A stretch of 64,000 bases of DNA, taken from NCBI RefSeq assembly GCF_003555505.1, contig NZ_CP032152.1:496001-560000 (forward strand), in the 5' to 3' direction. The notes under the pieces are model-generated. The model saw nothing but the letters and a program-made list of their open reading frames with translations. It did no database searches and was not told where the DNA came from. Shown piece by piece: positions 56,470 through 64,000 of this stretch. The stretch comes from Thermosynechococcus sichuanensis E542 (lineage in GTDB: Bacteria > Cyanobacteriota > Cyanobacteriia > Thermosynechococcales > Thermosynechococcaceae). A program made the position numbers and the translations under genes. Position 1 is the first letter of the stretch, and each line of letters starts with the position of its first letter.

Positions 56470-57367
56470 GGCACCACATCCCTACCCAAAGCAAAAAGCC
56501 TAACCAGACATTTTCATTGAAGTAACGACCATAGGTCTGAATGGGGAGCGTTGTTGTCTGGGTATCACGACGTTCGTGGGTATAGATTTGCAGGGATTGG
56601 CGCAGCCAAAAGTAGGTGGTCACGGCCAAGGCCAGCCAAAATCGCCAAGTGAGTCCCGCACTCAAACCAACAATAGTTAGGAACACCACCGTCAGCGTAT
56701 AAAATAACGCGATCGCCAAGGGGGCATAGCCACCGAAAAATAAAGCACTAGAATTGACTCCCAGTCGGCGATCGTCGGGGCGATCGGGCATGGCATACAC
56801 CGTATCAAAGGCCAGTGTCCACATCACCACTGCCGCCCACAACCACGCGGTGGTCAACGTTAAGCGTCCCTGTACTGCTGCCCAAGGAATGAGCACAGCA
56901 AATCCCCAGGCCACCGCCAAAACCAGTTGCGGAATCGGCAACACTCGCTTCGCCAAGGGATAGAGGAGAATTACGGGCACTGCGGCCACCGCCAGCCAAT
57001 AGCCCAAGGGAGTGAGGTAAAACGTCAATCCCCAAGCACAGAGTAAAGCAATGACCATCAAACCCAAAGCCACACTCAGGGAGAGGCGGCGACTCGCTAG
57101 GGGGCGGTTTTGAGTCCGCTGCACATGGGGGTCAATATTGCGATCCCAGCAGTCATTCACAATGCAGCCCGCCGCACTGGTGGCGATCGCCCCCACCGTG
57201 ATAATTAGTAGCAACTTCAACGACGGCAAGCCTTCACTGGCCAAGGTTAACGACCACAGCGCAGGAATGAGGAGAATCAAACGACCCGCAGGCTTGTGCC
57301 ACCGCAACAGTTGGGCGATCGCGACCCAAGTTGGCACTGAGGTTCTCGAGACTTGAGAATTCACCAC
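56459..57367 (-). CDS. ubiA: 4-hydroxybenzoate polyprenyltransferase (plastoquinone synthesis)
   Basis: 302 residues, multi-spanning membrane enzyme that attaches a solanesyl-type chain to 4-hydroxybenzoate on the plastoquinone pathway. Two Asp-rich metal motifs are visible: NDCWDRNID with R-PLASRR downstream (about residue 70), and [12 protein letters not shown] (about 190). The start is divergent from corA. The call is firm for UbiA; the acceptor is inferred from the organism. Confidence 0.93.
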   Translation of the reverse strand: MVNSQVSRTSVPTWVAIAQLLRWHKPAGRLILLIPALWSLTLASEGLPSLKLLLIITVGAIATSAAGCIVNDCWDRNIDPHVQRTQNRPLASRRLSLSVALGLMVIALLCAWGLTFYLTPLGYWLAVAAVPVILLYPLAKRVLPIPQLVLAVAWGFAVLIPWAAVQGRLTLTTAWLWAAVVMWTLAFDTVYAMPDRPDDRRLGVNSSALFFGGYAPLAIALFYTLTVVFLTIVGLSAGLTWRFWLALAVTTYFWLRQSLQIYTHERRDTQTTTLPIQTYGRYFNENVWLGFLLWVGMWCPRP

Positions 57368-57491
57368 ACCGCTCCCACCGTGAATGCCACTACACTTAAA
57401 AATCTTAACTTTTCAGGCGATTTTGGGACGTTGCCCCCCTATTTGCCCTAGGTTTCTAGTAGCCCGTTTGCACTCTGTCGATTCCCCCTTT

Positions 57492-58682
57492 ATGGCCAGA
57501 AAACCCTTTCACTTTTTCCGTAGTGCCGCTCCGCCAGACCCCACACCTCCTGCCGAGGAAGAAGATAACTATCTTGAAGATTACTTCTTTGACGAACCCG
57601 GAGCCATGCCCGGTACCCTCAGTATTGAGGCCGACGCTCCACCACCAACCATCATTCTCATTGACTATCAACCGGATCAGGCTACCCGTCGCATTCTAGA
57701 AACTCCCGAAGAATGTGGCCCCTACCTCAGCAGTCCCTCCGTCAGTTGGATTGATGTTCAAGGGATTGGCGATGAAGATGTAATGCGGCGACTTGGCCAA
57801 GTCTTTCACCTGCACCCCATTGTCCTTGAAGATATTGTCAATGTTCCGCAGCGTCCCAAAGTTGAAGACCATGACGATTACATGGTGCTCATTACCCGCA
57901 TGGTCACCCCCAAAGAAAATGAACACGGCTTTTATACTGAACAGGTGAGCTTCGTCTTAGGGCAACATTTTCTGTTGACCGTCCAAGAAGAACCCGAACG
58001 GGACTGTTTTGACATGGTGCGGCAGCGGATTCGGACAAGCCGTGGCATTATTCGCCGCTACGGCCCCGATTATCTGGCCTATGCTCTCCTTGATGCCATT
58101 ATTGATGGCTTTTACCCTGTGCTGGAGGACTATGGTGAGCGCATTGAGGAGTTAGAGGATGCTGTGGTCACCCGTCCCAGTCGCGCCATTCTCGAAGAAG
58201 TCCACCAAGTGCGCCGCGAATTACTGGCGTTGCGCCGTGCCATTTGGCCACAACGGGATGCGATCAATGCCATGATTCGAGATCCCAGCCCCCTTCTCTC
58301 GGAGGAAGTGCGCATCTATCTGCGGGATTGCTATGACCATGCCATTCAAGTACTAGATATGGTGGAAACCTACCGTGAACTGGCGGCTAGTTTGATGGAT
58401 GTGTATCTTTCTTCCGTCGGCAATAAAATGAACGAAATTATGAAAATTCTGACAATTATCTCGACGATTTTCATCCCATTAACCTTTATTGTTGGTATCT
58501 ATGGCATGAACTTCGACCCCGATACCTCCCCTTGGAATATGCCAGAACTGGAGTGGTATTGGGGTTATCCAGCGTGCTGGGCGGTCATGCTGACAGTGGC
58601 CGGCAGTTTGTTTTTCTTTTTCTGGCGCAAGGGCTGGTTCAAGAGTACCACCAGCCTAGATCCCCTAGAGACTGAACGCTAG
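57492..58682 (+). CDS. corA: Magnesium/cobalt transporter CorA
   Basis: 396 residues from ATG 57492 (MARKPFHFFRS). An in-frame ATG at 57384 adds 36 residues of low quality and is not preferred. A long acidic cytoplasmic domain is followed by two C-terminal helices; the first ends in the selectivity motif YGMNF. An acidic N-terminal stretch (PAEEEDNYLEDYFFDEP) precedes the core. It transports Mg2+ and possibly Co2+. Confidence 0.93.
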   Translation: MARKPFHFFRSAAPPDPTPPAEEEDNYLEDYFFDEPGAMPGTLSIEADAPPPTIILIDYQPDQATRRILETPEECGPYLSSPSVSWIDVQGIGDEDVMRRLGQVFHLHPIVLEDIVNVPQRPKVEDHDDYMVLITRMVTPKENEHGFYTEQVSFVLGQHFLLTVQEEPERDCFDMVRQRIRTSRGIIRRYGPDYLAYALLDAIIDGFYPVLEDYGERIEELEDAVVTRPSRAILEEVHQVRRELLALRRAIWPQRDAINAMIRDPSPLLSEEVRIYLRDCYDHAIQVLDMVETYRELAASLMDVYLSSVGNKMNEIMKILTIISTIFIPLTFIVGIYGMNFDPDTSPWNMPELEWYWGYPACWAVMLTVAGSLFFFFWRKGWFKSTTSLDPLETER

Positions 58683-58904
58683 TTCTGCGAGAGTTTTAGA
58701 AACTTGCCCCTTGTACATTGCGTCAAATTGGCTTAGGGTGGGAAAGCAAAGGGAGTACTTTATATGTAAAAATACTCACTTGCTTAGTGCATAAGTTTTG
58801 GTGTGAGTTAGGTACTACATTGCGATCGCCACCCCTCTCCCCAACTGAGGAACTGAATTTGGAGAGTTCACCCACTGCAATAGCGCATTCATTTAGGAGA
58901 CTGT

Positions 58905-59807
58905 ATGAAAAGATTGGCACACTTGGGTGTTTTGGCAGGGTTAGTGAGTAGCCTGTGGTTAGCACCCGCCATCAGCCGCTATGACATTGCCACTGCCTTG
59001 CCCGAAGAACAAGTGCTGCGGATTCTCAACAATGTGCCCGTTTTTATGATCACCAATGAGAAGGGGGAACCGCTGACCTTTGAGATGCCTAATCCCCAAG
59101 ATCAAAGCAAGAAAATTCAAGTTTTTACCTTCTTTGTCAATCAGCAGGATGCCCAAACAGCCCTCAACACGATTAAAACGCAGCAGCCGGAGGTGGGTCG
59201 CGTGGCTCGGGTCTCCGCCGCCGCCCTCAGTGGAGCGGTGAAAATTGCCCTCGAAAGCCAAAAAAATCCTGCCATTGGTGTGGACATTATCCCCTCTAGA
59301 CCGCAACTGGAAGCAGCCGTGAATCTGCTCAAACAAAGTGGCGATCTCGTAGAACGTGATGGCAAAATTCTGACCAAGGATGGTAGGCCGTTTATGGGCG
59401 GGACCCCCCTCTTTTTCCTAGCGGATAGCAAAACAGGCAACCCCATTGCTGTTGAGGCGCAAATGCGCGAAAACGGTCAGACCCGTACCCAACGGTTTAT
59501 TCCCTTTTACTTTGATAAAACCCAACTCCAACGGGAAGTGGATCAAGCCCGCCAGCAGCGTCCTGAACTGGCCAAAGATACAGGGATTCGCGTCGTCATG
59601 CTGGATAATTTGGTGGCAACCATGTTGAGCACCAACGATCCCGTGGCGGGTCAAATTCAACTGGTACAAACCCCTGAGGCGATTCAGTTTGCCGTGCAAC
59701 AGAGCGGTGGTAATAATGCCCAGCGACCGAACCAAGCGAATCAACCGGCGGCTCCCCAACGCCCAAGTCAACAGGGGGGTGGGCAAGGCACAAATCGCAA
59801 CCGTTAA
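58905..59807 (+). CDS. Tic22-like protein
   Basis: 300 residues. A hydrophobic leader (residues 5-25) precedes a Tic22 domain: LPEEQVLRILNNVPVFMITN, then VFTFFVNQQDAQTAL and FIPFYFDKTQL. A low-complexity Gln/Asn/Pro-rich tail runs from about 270. The cyanobacterial relative of plastid import factor Tic22 is periplasmic and linked to outer-membrane biogenesis. TAGGAG just upstream of ATG 58905 is a good ribosome-binding site. Confidence 0.88.
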   Translation: MKRLAHLGVLAGLVSSLWLAPAISRYDIATALPEEQVLRILNNVPVFMITNEKGEPLTFEMPNPQDQSKKIQVFTFFVNQQDAQTALNTIKTQQPEVGRVARVSAAALSGAVKIALESQKNPAIGVDIIPSRPQLEAAVNLLKQSGDLVERDGKILTKDGRPFMGGTPLFFLADSKTGNPIAVEAQMRENGQTRTQRFIPFYFDKTQLQREVDQARQQRPELAKDTGIRVVMLDNLVATMLSTNDPVAGQIQLVQTPEAIQFAVQQSGGNNAQRPNQANQPAAPQRPSQQGGGQGTNRNR

Positions 59808-59816
59808 GACACAGCC

Positions 59817-60872
59817 ATGCCTTGGCGACGCCTGCTGACGGGGATTCTGCTCCTTGGCTTCCTGTGGGGGTGTGCCCTGCCCCAAGTGCGAGCAGAGGAG
59901 CGCCTGTTTTTGAATGTCGGGGTGGAATTTCGCGGCGAAGTTCAATTAGCCGTCGGCAGCCAGTGGCAGGGTACCGAGGTGGGGGGGCTGTCGGGTTTGA
60001 CGTATGATCCGCGTCAACAGCAGTTCTATGCCATTAGTGACGATCGCCAGCAACCTCGGTTTTACACCCTCGAGATTACCCCTGAAACCATTGTCCCCAA
60101 GGGTGTAACCTTTCTCCAGCAAACCAATGGTGAGGTGTATCCCCCCAACACTGCCGACACTGAAGGGATTGCGCTGACACCTGAGGGGCATCTGGTAATT
60201 AGCAGTGAAGGGGTAACGGCCACGGCTAGCCCCCCTTGGATCAAAGAGTTTGAGCGCGAAAATGGACGAACCATTGCAGCTCTCCCTATTCCCAAGTACT
60301 ATCAGCGGGGCATTCGCAATAATCTCGGTTTTGAGGCACTGACGCTTTCGCCGGCGGGCGATCGCCTGTTTGTCGGCGTGGAATCTGCCCTTGCCCAAGA
60401 TGTCCGCCCCAATATCCCCATCTACTGCCGCCTGCTGCATTACCTGCGGGGGGATGTTGCCCCTGTACTGTTGGCGGAGCACCTGTATCCACTGGATCCC
60501 TCAGAGGCAGTGTTTCATGGCCTTGTGGAGCTACTCGCCCTTGACAATGGTGGTCATTTTCTGAGTTTGGAGCGCACCTACAGTCCGGGGGTGGGGCATG
60601 GCATCAAGCTCTTTGAAGTGTCCCTAGCAGGGGCGACAGATACCCTTGGCATGGCCACGTTACCAGTTGATCTACGCACCATCCGCCCTGTGCAGAAACG
60701 TCTAATTTTGGATTTCAAGACGCTGGGAATTCCCCTCACCAATTTGGAGGGAATGAGTTTTGGCCCCCCCTTGGCTGATGGGGCGCGATCGCTCTACATC
60801 ATTGGCGATAACAACTTTGATGGCAAAACGCCGACCCAAGTCCTCATTTTTGCCTTGACCGCTAAACCTTAG
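59817..60872 (+). CDS. Esterase-like phytase family (PF13449-type) exported protein
   Basis: 351 residues. The leader (LLTGILLLGFLWGCALP) ends with a lipobox-like LWGC, so it may be a lipoprotein. Beta-propeller segments follow: GGLSGLTYDPRQQQFYAISDD, ADTEGIALTPEGHLVISSE and FEALTLSPAGDRLFVGVE, ending in TNLEGMSFGPPL. The family is annotated as phytase-like esterase; the substrate is unknown. It starts 9 bases after tic22 and overlaps the DRTGG gene by 4 bases at its 3' end. Confidence 0.87.
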   Translation: MPWRRLLTGILLLGFLWGCALPQVRAEERLFLNVGVEFRGEVQLAVGSQWQGTEVGGLSGLTYDPRQQQFYAISDDRQQPRFYTLEITPETIVPKGVTFLQQTNGEVYPPNTADTEGIALTPEGHLVISSEGVTATASPPWIKEFERENGRTIAALPIPKYYQRGIRNNLGFEALTLSPAGDRLFVGVESALAQDVRPNIPIYCRLLHYLRGDVAPVLLAEHLYPLDPSEAVFHGLVELLALDNGGHFLSLERTYSPGVGHGIKLFEVSLAGATDTLGMATLPVDLRTIRPVQKRLILDFKTLGIPLTNLEGMSFGPPLADGARSLYIIGDNNFDGKTPTQVLIFALTAKP

Positions 60873-61936
60873 GCCTCAACCGTCAAGAGTCCCAACTGAG
60901 CCAGCAGGCGATCGCCCTCCACGTGCTCCTGCATCATTTGCTCAACGCACTTGACTTTGGCAATTTCATGGAGACGCACTTGACCAAAGGCGCGATCCAC
61001 AATTTCCACGGCGGTCAGGGTGTCTAGATCCACCGAGAGGATGGGAATTTCCAACTCTTCAGCACGGGCAAGAATGGCAGGGGAAGGGGGCAAATGACCC
61101 GTGAGAATCAGACAGTGGGTGGAGGTCTCCAAGGCGGCCCATTGAATATCGGTGCGATCGCCCCCGGTAATCACCGCCATATTGTTCGCCTTACGGAAGT
61201 ACTTTAGGGCAGCACTAACATTCATGGCTCCAATGGTAAGTTCTTCTACCAGCAAATCCAAGCGATCGGGGCGGCACAACACTTCGGCATTTAACTGGCG
61301 TACCAATTCCTTGACACTGACACTGCGCAGCAACTGACTGCGGGGCAACATGCCAAAAACTGGAATTTGGTGTGCCTCGAGATATTGGCGAATGGCAGGC
61401 AAGGGCTGGGCTTCGGGTTGGGGAATATCGTTAATGATCGCCCCCAGCAGGCGATCGCCCAATTCCGACTTGGCGAGGAGGAGTGATTCCACCACTAAGG
61501 GGGACTCATAGCGCACCACCAGTAAAATCGGCGCATCCAACACCGCTGCCATCTGGGCGAGCCCCAAATCAAAGAGCCGTCCCTCTGCCAATGTGGCTGG
61601 CCCTTCAAGGAGCACCAAGTCTTCGCTATTCATATTGTGATAGGTCGCTAGGGCTTGGCGATAATCCTGCTGATCGGTGCCCATGAGCCGTGCCTTGATG
61701 GCTTCTGGCGTCAGCGTGAGCAATGTCGGCCGCACATTCTCTAGGTTGAGGGTTTTCTGTAAAAAGCTGACATCGGCTTCGGTGTCTTCGCCGTCGGTAG
61801 CGGGTTGGTATGTGCCGAGGGGCTTGCCGTAGGCAATGCGGAGGTGGCGATCGCGACAGAGCTTGGCCAAACCTAAAACCGTTGCAGACTTGCCGCTATA
61901 GGGCACAATTGAACCAATCAATAAATGCTTTGCCAC
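60869..61936 (-). CDS. BioD-like / DRTGG-domain protein
   Basis: 355 residues. An N-terminal P-loop fold (SIVPYSGKSATVLGLAK) resembles the BioD-like N-terminus of phosphotransacetylase. The C-terminal part is a DRTGG domain, including AVITGGDRTDIQWAAL. The phosphate acetyltransferase catalytic domain itself is missing, so it is not a full Pta. Its role is probably regulatory or unknown. Related cyanobacterial proteins are annotated as phosphotransacetylase family. Confidence 0.8.
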   Translation of the reverse strand: MAKHLLIGSIVPYSGKSATVLGLAKLCRDRHLRIAYGKPLGTYQPATDGEDTEADVSFLQKTLNLENVRPTLLTLTPEAIKARLMGTDQQDYRQALATYHNMNSEDLVLLEGPATLAEGRLFDLGLAQMAAVLDAPILLVVRYESPLVVESLLLAKSELGDRLLGAIINDIPQPEAQPLPAIRQYLEAHQIPVFGMLPRSQLLRSVSVKELVRQLNAEVLCRPDRLDLLVEELTIGAMNVSAALKYFRKANNMAVITGGDRTDIQWAALETSTHCLILTGHLPPSPAILARAEELEIPILSVDLDTLTAVEIVDRAFGQVRLHEIAKVKCVEQMMQEHVEGDRLLAQLGLLTVEA

Positions 61937-61981
61937 CGTTTAGTTACTCCTCCCGCAACCCCAACCCTGAACACGCTATCC

Positions 61982-62356
61982 TTAGTCAAGCCGTAACAGC
62001 TTACGATAAAACGCTTTGGAAAAATCGGCAATACGATGTTTTTTATAGTTAATAATTACATCAATGAGATGATCCACCAGTTCAAACGTGGTGATGGACA
62101 TTTCGTACTGGAGATCAGGAGAGTTGTCAAAGGTCACCGTACAGCGGGATAAATCCGCCGGCAAATTGGCGATCGTCCATGTGGCAACAAAATCAACATT
62201 GTTACCGCCTTCAATCCCCCGTTGTCCCTCCAACTTTCCCAAACGGTAGAGGGCGATGCCCAAGGGCAGCAGCGGACGTTTCTCAGCACGCATGTAGGGG
62301 GCAAAAATATTGACTTCCCGGGGGTTGGCAGGCTGAAGCTGATCGAGGGCGGTCAT
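61982..62356 (-). CDS. EbsA-like type IV pilus biogenesis protein
   Basis: 124 residues, soluble, with a pattern conserved in cyanobacteria: NIFAPYMRAEKRPLLPLGIALY, FVATWTIANLPADLSRC and DFSKAFYRKLLRLD at the C-terminus. It resembles EbsA, a cyanobacterial pilus-assembly and biofilm-suppression factor. The assignment is from memory of the family and should be treated as probable. It is 45 bases upstream of the DRTGG gene start on the same strand. Confidence 0.6.
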   Translation of the reverse strand: MTALDQLQPANPREVNIFAPYMRAEKRPLLPLGIALYRLGKLEGQRGIEGGNNVDFVATWTIANLPADLSRCTVTFDNSPDLQYEMSITTFELVDHLIDVIINYKKHRIADFSKAFYRKLLRLD

Positions 62357-62494
62357 GCAAGCATCCTTGTGTATTCAGTCTCACCGAGTGCTGAGGTCTA
62401 TTCTACAGTTAGAGCAGGTAGCATAGTTGCCTTGGCTCTAGTAGCGTATTTCGGTTTGGTAACATATAGTTAACATAACTAACGAGCACTGCCT

Positions 62495-62827
62495 ATGGTT
62501 TTTGATCCCGGAAACGCTAATTTCTACCAGTCTTCTACGGATGATGGGCAGCCCAATCTGCTCCTGAAGTACCTGCAACGGCAATCGCCAGAAGTTTTGA
62601 CCCGCATTGCCCGTTCCGTCAGTCCAGAAATTCGCCAAATTATTAGCCAAAATGTCCAAGGTCTGGTGGGTGGCCTCCCCTCCGAGGAGTTTAATGTGCA
62701 AATTGCCACCGATCGCGACAACCTTGCGGGGTTATTGGCCTCAGCCATGATGACGGGGTATTTTCTGCGCCAAATGGAACAGCGCATGGAACTGGAAATG
62801 AGCCTCGGCGATCTACCCACGCCCTAG
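62495..62827 (+). CDS. DUF760 family protein
   Basis: 110 residues, helical, with the cyanobacteria/plastid DUF760 pattern (LLKYLQRQSPEVLTRIARSVS, then FNVQIATDRDNLAGLLASAMMTGYFLR). Function is unknown. AGTTA and TAACT flank ACA at 62466-62478 in the upstream region, a short inverted repeat of unknown meaning. Confidence 0.85.
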   Translation: MVFDPGNANFYQSSTDDGQPNLLLKYLQRQSPEVLTRIARSVSPEIRQIISQNVQGLVGGLPSEEFNVQIATDRDNLAGLLASAMMTGYFLRQMEQRMELEMSLGDLPTP

Positions 62828-62860
62828 GTTCTGCCAAGATACTTGATGTGAGTCTTGCTT

Positions 62861-63289
62861 GTGTCCGATCCTTGGCAACAGTTTAAGGCACTGCCTTGGC
62901 GATCGCTGGTGCCCACAGGTCTCCTCGTTGCCTTGCTTGCAGCGCTGTTTGATACCGGGCTTTACTATATTGGCGGTGCCGTTGCATCTGTCCGCGAGGC
63001 GTTGATCATCCTGCTTCAGCCTCCTTTGGTTCTCCTAGTCCGCCTTGGTCTGAGCATTGGCCTTGGGATGGTGGCAGTCATTGCTCTAGAGGTGTGGTTT
63101 AATCCAGCACCTATCTATAGCGGTACCCTCTGGGCATTATTTTTGTGTGTCCTAATGGCCAGTGTGTTCTTGAGCTTTTTTGGCGGTAGCTTGGGACTGC
63201 GACCCCTATTTTTCCCCTTGACCGATGTGTTCCTGATTGGCACAGCCGTGGGGATTTTCTGGCAAGGTCGTCGCTACTGGCGCTACTGA
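62861..63289 (+). CDS. Small membrane protein, unknown function
   Basis: About 142 residues from GTG 62861; TTG 62855 is an alternative. Four hydrophobic helices cover most of the protein (TGLLVALLAALFDTGLYY, ALIILLQPPLVLLVRLG, GMVAVIALEVW, LWALFLCVLMASVFL). No family recognised. Its last 7 bases overlap the convergent gene at 63283. Confidence 0.65.
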   Translation: MSDPWQQFKALPWRSLVPTGLLVALLAALFDTGLYYIGGAVASVREALIILLQPPLVLLVRLGLSIGLGMVAVIALEVWFNPAPIYSGTLWALFLCVLMASVFLSFFGGSLGLRPLFFPLTDVFLIGTAVGIFWQGRRYWRY

Positions 63290-63591
63290 GTAGATTCCTC
63301 AAGACGAGACGCGGTGAGCTTTGGAACCGCTGCCCTAATCTCAGGGTTAAAGGTGGCATCAAAGGCATCAGCCCCCTGAAACAAATACCATACGGCCTCA
63401 ATCACACAGGCAATGCGAGCAACACTGCCCAGAGAACCATGGGGTGTTGTCGAAAAAAGCAGCCCCAGCAGCAGGTAAACTCCACCCCACAGGGGTTGGC
63501 GCAAATAAAACTTATGGAGTCCGGGGAGAAAGATGCCGGCCAAGGCTAAGAGAATGGCGATCGCGCGATTACGGTAACCCATCATTGACAA
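63283..63591 (-). CDS. TM2-like small membrane protein
   Basis: 102 residues from ATG 63591; MMGYRN two codons later is also possible. The pair of hydrophobic stretches with GLHKFYLRQPLWGGVYLLLG matches the TM2 domain (a G-x-H-R/K-FYL-G type turn between two helices). A Cys/Val helix and a soluble tail follow. Role unknown. Confidence 0.7.
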   Translation of the reverse strand: MSMMGYRNRAIAILLALAGIFLPGLHKFYLRQPLWGGVYLLLGLLFSTTPHGSLGSVARIACVIEAVWYLFQGADAFDATFNPEIRAAVPKLTASRLEESTQ

Positions 63592-63658
63592 CTGCGAATG
63601 ACTCTACAATGCGATATTCAGTTAATCTTTAGCAAAAGGCAACCTTAAGGAGTCTGGA

Positions 63659-64000
63659 TTGCCCGAACCACTATCTGTTGCTGTCTTTATTTGCCTAGAA
63701 TGGCAACCCCATGCTGGGGGACATGTCAAATGTTGGGAACGTTTTGCTGAAGCTGCCAGCCACTACCCAGACCGCGTTGACCTGACCGTTTACTTCCTTG
63801 GCGCAAAACGGCAAACTCGAGAGGTAGCAGCCAATGTTCGCTACCAATTCTTACCGCCCCAGTTCAGCACGCACTCATTGGAAATTATGCGCCAAGGGGC
63901 AGGCATGACCGATGTGGCTCCCTTTCACTGGGGATTGCGCCGCTATTTACCGCAACATCAGGTGTTTCACATTACGGATACCTTTAGCTTTGCCCAAACA
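63659..64000 (+). CDS. Glycosyltransferase (group 1/GT4-like), 3' end cut by window edge
   Basis: 114 codons are visible without a stop. TTG 63659 has a well-placed AAGGAG at 63647-63652 (6-base spacing). The N-terminal Rossmann half shows a VAVFICLEWQPHAGGHVKCWERF opening written over residues 7-29, and later VFHITDTFSFAQ near the edge. The AGGH donor-loop pattern suggests a GT-B glycosyltransferase. The C-terminal half and product are unknown. Confidence 0.65.
   Translation, partial: MPEPLSVAVFICLEWQPHAGGHVKCWERFAEAASHYPDRVDLTVYFLGAKRQTREVAANVRYQFLPPQFSTHSLEIMRQGAGMTDVAPFHWGLRRYLPQHQVFHITDTFSFAQT

Overview
The window looks like a piece of a thermophilic unicellular cyanobacterial chromosome, most likely Thermosynechococcus or a very close relative. 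Evidence: the cyanobacterial palindrome GCGATCGC recurs throughout. Photosynthesis and plastid-lineage genes are present (magnesium chelatase H, Psb32-like, Tic22-like, Vipp1/IM30, a Ycf41-like SSB). Cyanobacterial fusions occur (PanC-Cmk, thioredoxin reductase-thioredoxin). A Cys-containing c-type heme protein closely resembles Tll0287, described from T. elongatus. The genome is compact: many genes abut or overlap, including several tail-to-tail overlaps.

Layout. 1-2.6 kb: leftward cobalt transporter operon cbiMNQO. 2.8-7.0 kb: a minimal SepF-like protein, RecF, a response regulator and an M20 hydrolase. 7.1-8.7 kb: a 16-repeat CRISPR array with no cas gene in the window, a degenerate repeat at one end and an A-rich, structured leader-like region at the other. 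8.7-19.7 kb: housekeeping genes (PanC-Cmk, flotillin, group 2 sigma factor, cobalamin adenosyltransferase, Ndk, TerC), a broken FkbM-type methyltransferase and a solitary ECF-like ATPase. 19.9-30.9 kb: chlH, the sulfate importer sbpA-cysT-cysW, homoserine dehydrogenase, a two-domain kinase and panB. 31-39.6 kb: DnaJ, HisC, Vipp1/PspA, a solitary EcfT overlapping a PabB/TrpE gene, then a leftward redox cluster (SQR-like flavoprotein, Tll0287-like heme protein, DUF3122) and SSB.

39.7-42.1 kb is the clearest accessory patch. An IS200/IS605 element (intact TnpA, TnpB interrupted by one amber codon) sits exactly between C-terminal remnants of a DUF559 and a Uma2 nuclease-fold gene. 42.2-64 kb: an ABC permease, tRNA-Thr, TauE/SafE, NTRC, an AT-rich solitary DNA methyltransferase, SMC, SmpB, KDPG aldolase, a cellulose-synthase-like glycosyltransferase, Psb32, ComB, UbiA, CorA, Tic22, a phytase-like lipoprotein candidate, a BioD/DRTGG protein, an EbsA-like pilus protein and the start of a glycosyltransferase at the right edge.

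Themes. Metal and B12 handling recurs (CbiMNQO, CobO, CorA, ECF-like parts). So does sulfur and thiol chemistry (SbpA-CysTW, SQR-like, TauE, NTRC, ComB). Two steps of pantothenate synthesis (PanB, PanC) are present but unlinked. No complete new defence or biosynthetic system is visible. The most promising leads are the SQR/heme/DUF3122 cluster, the split ECF parts, and the CRISPR leader and IS605 junction architecture.
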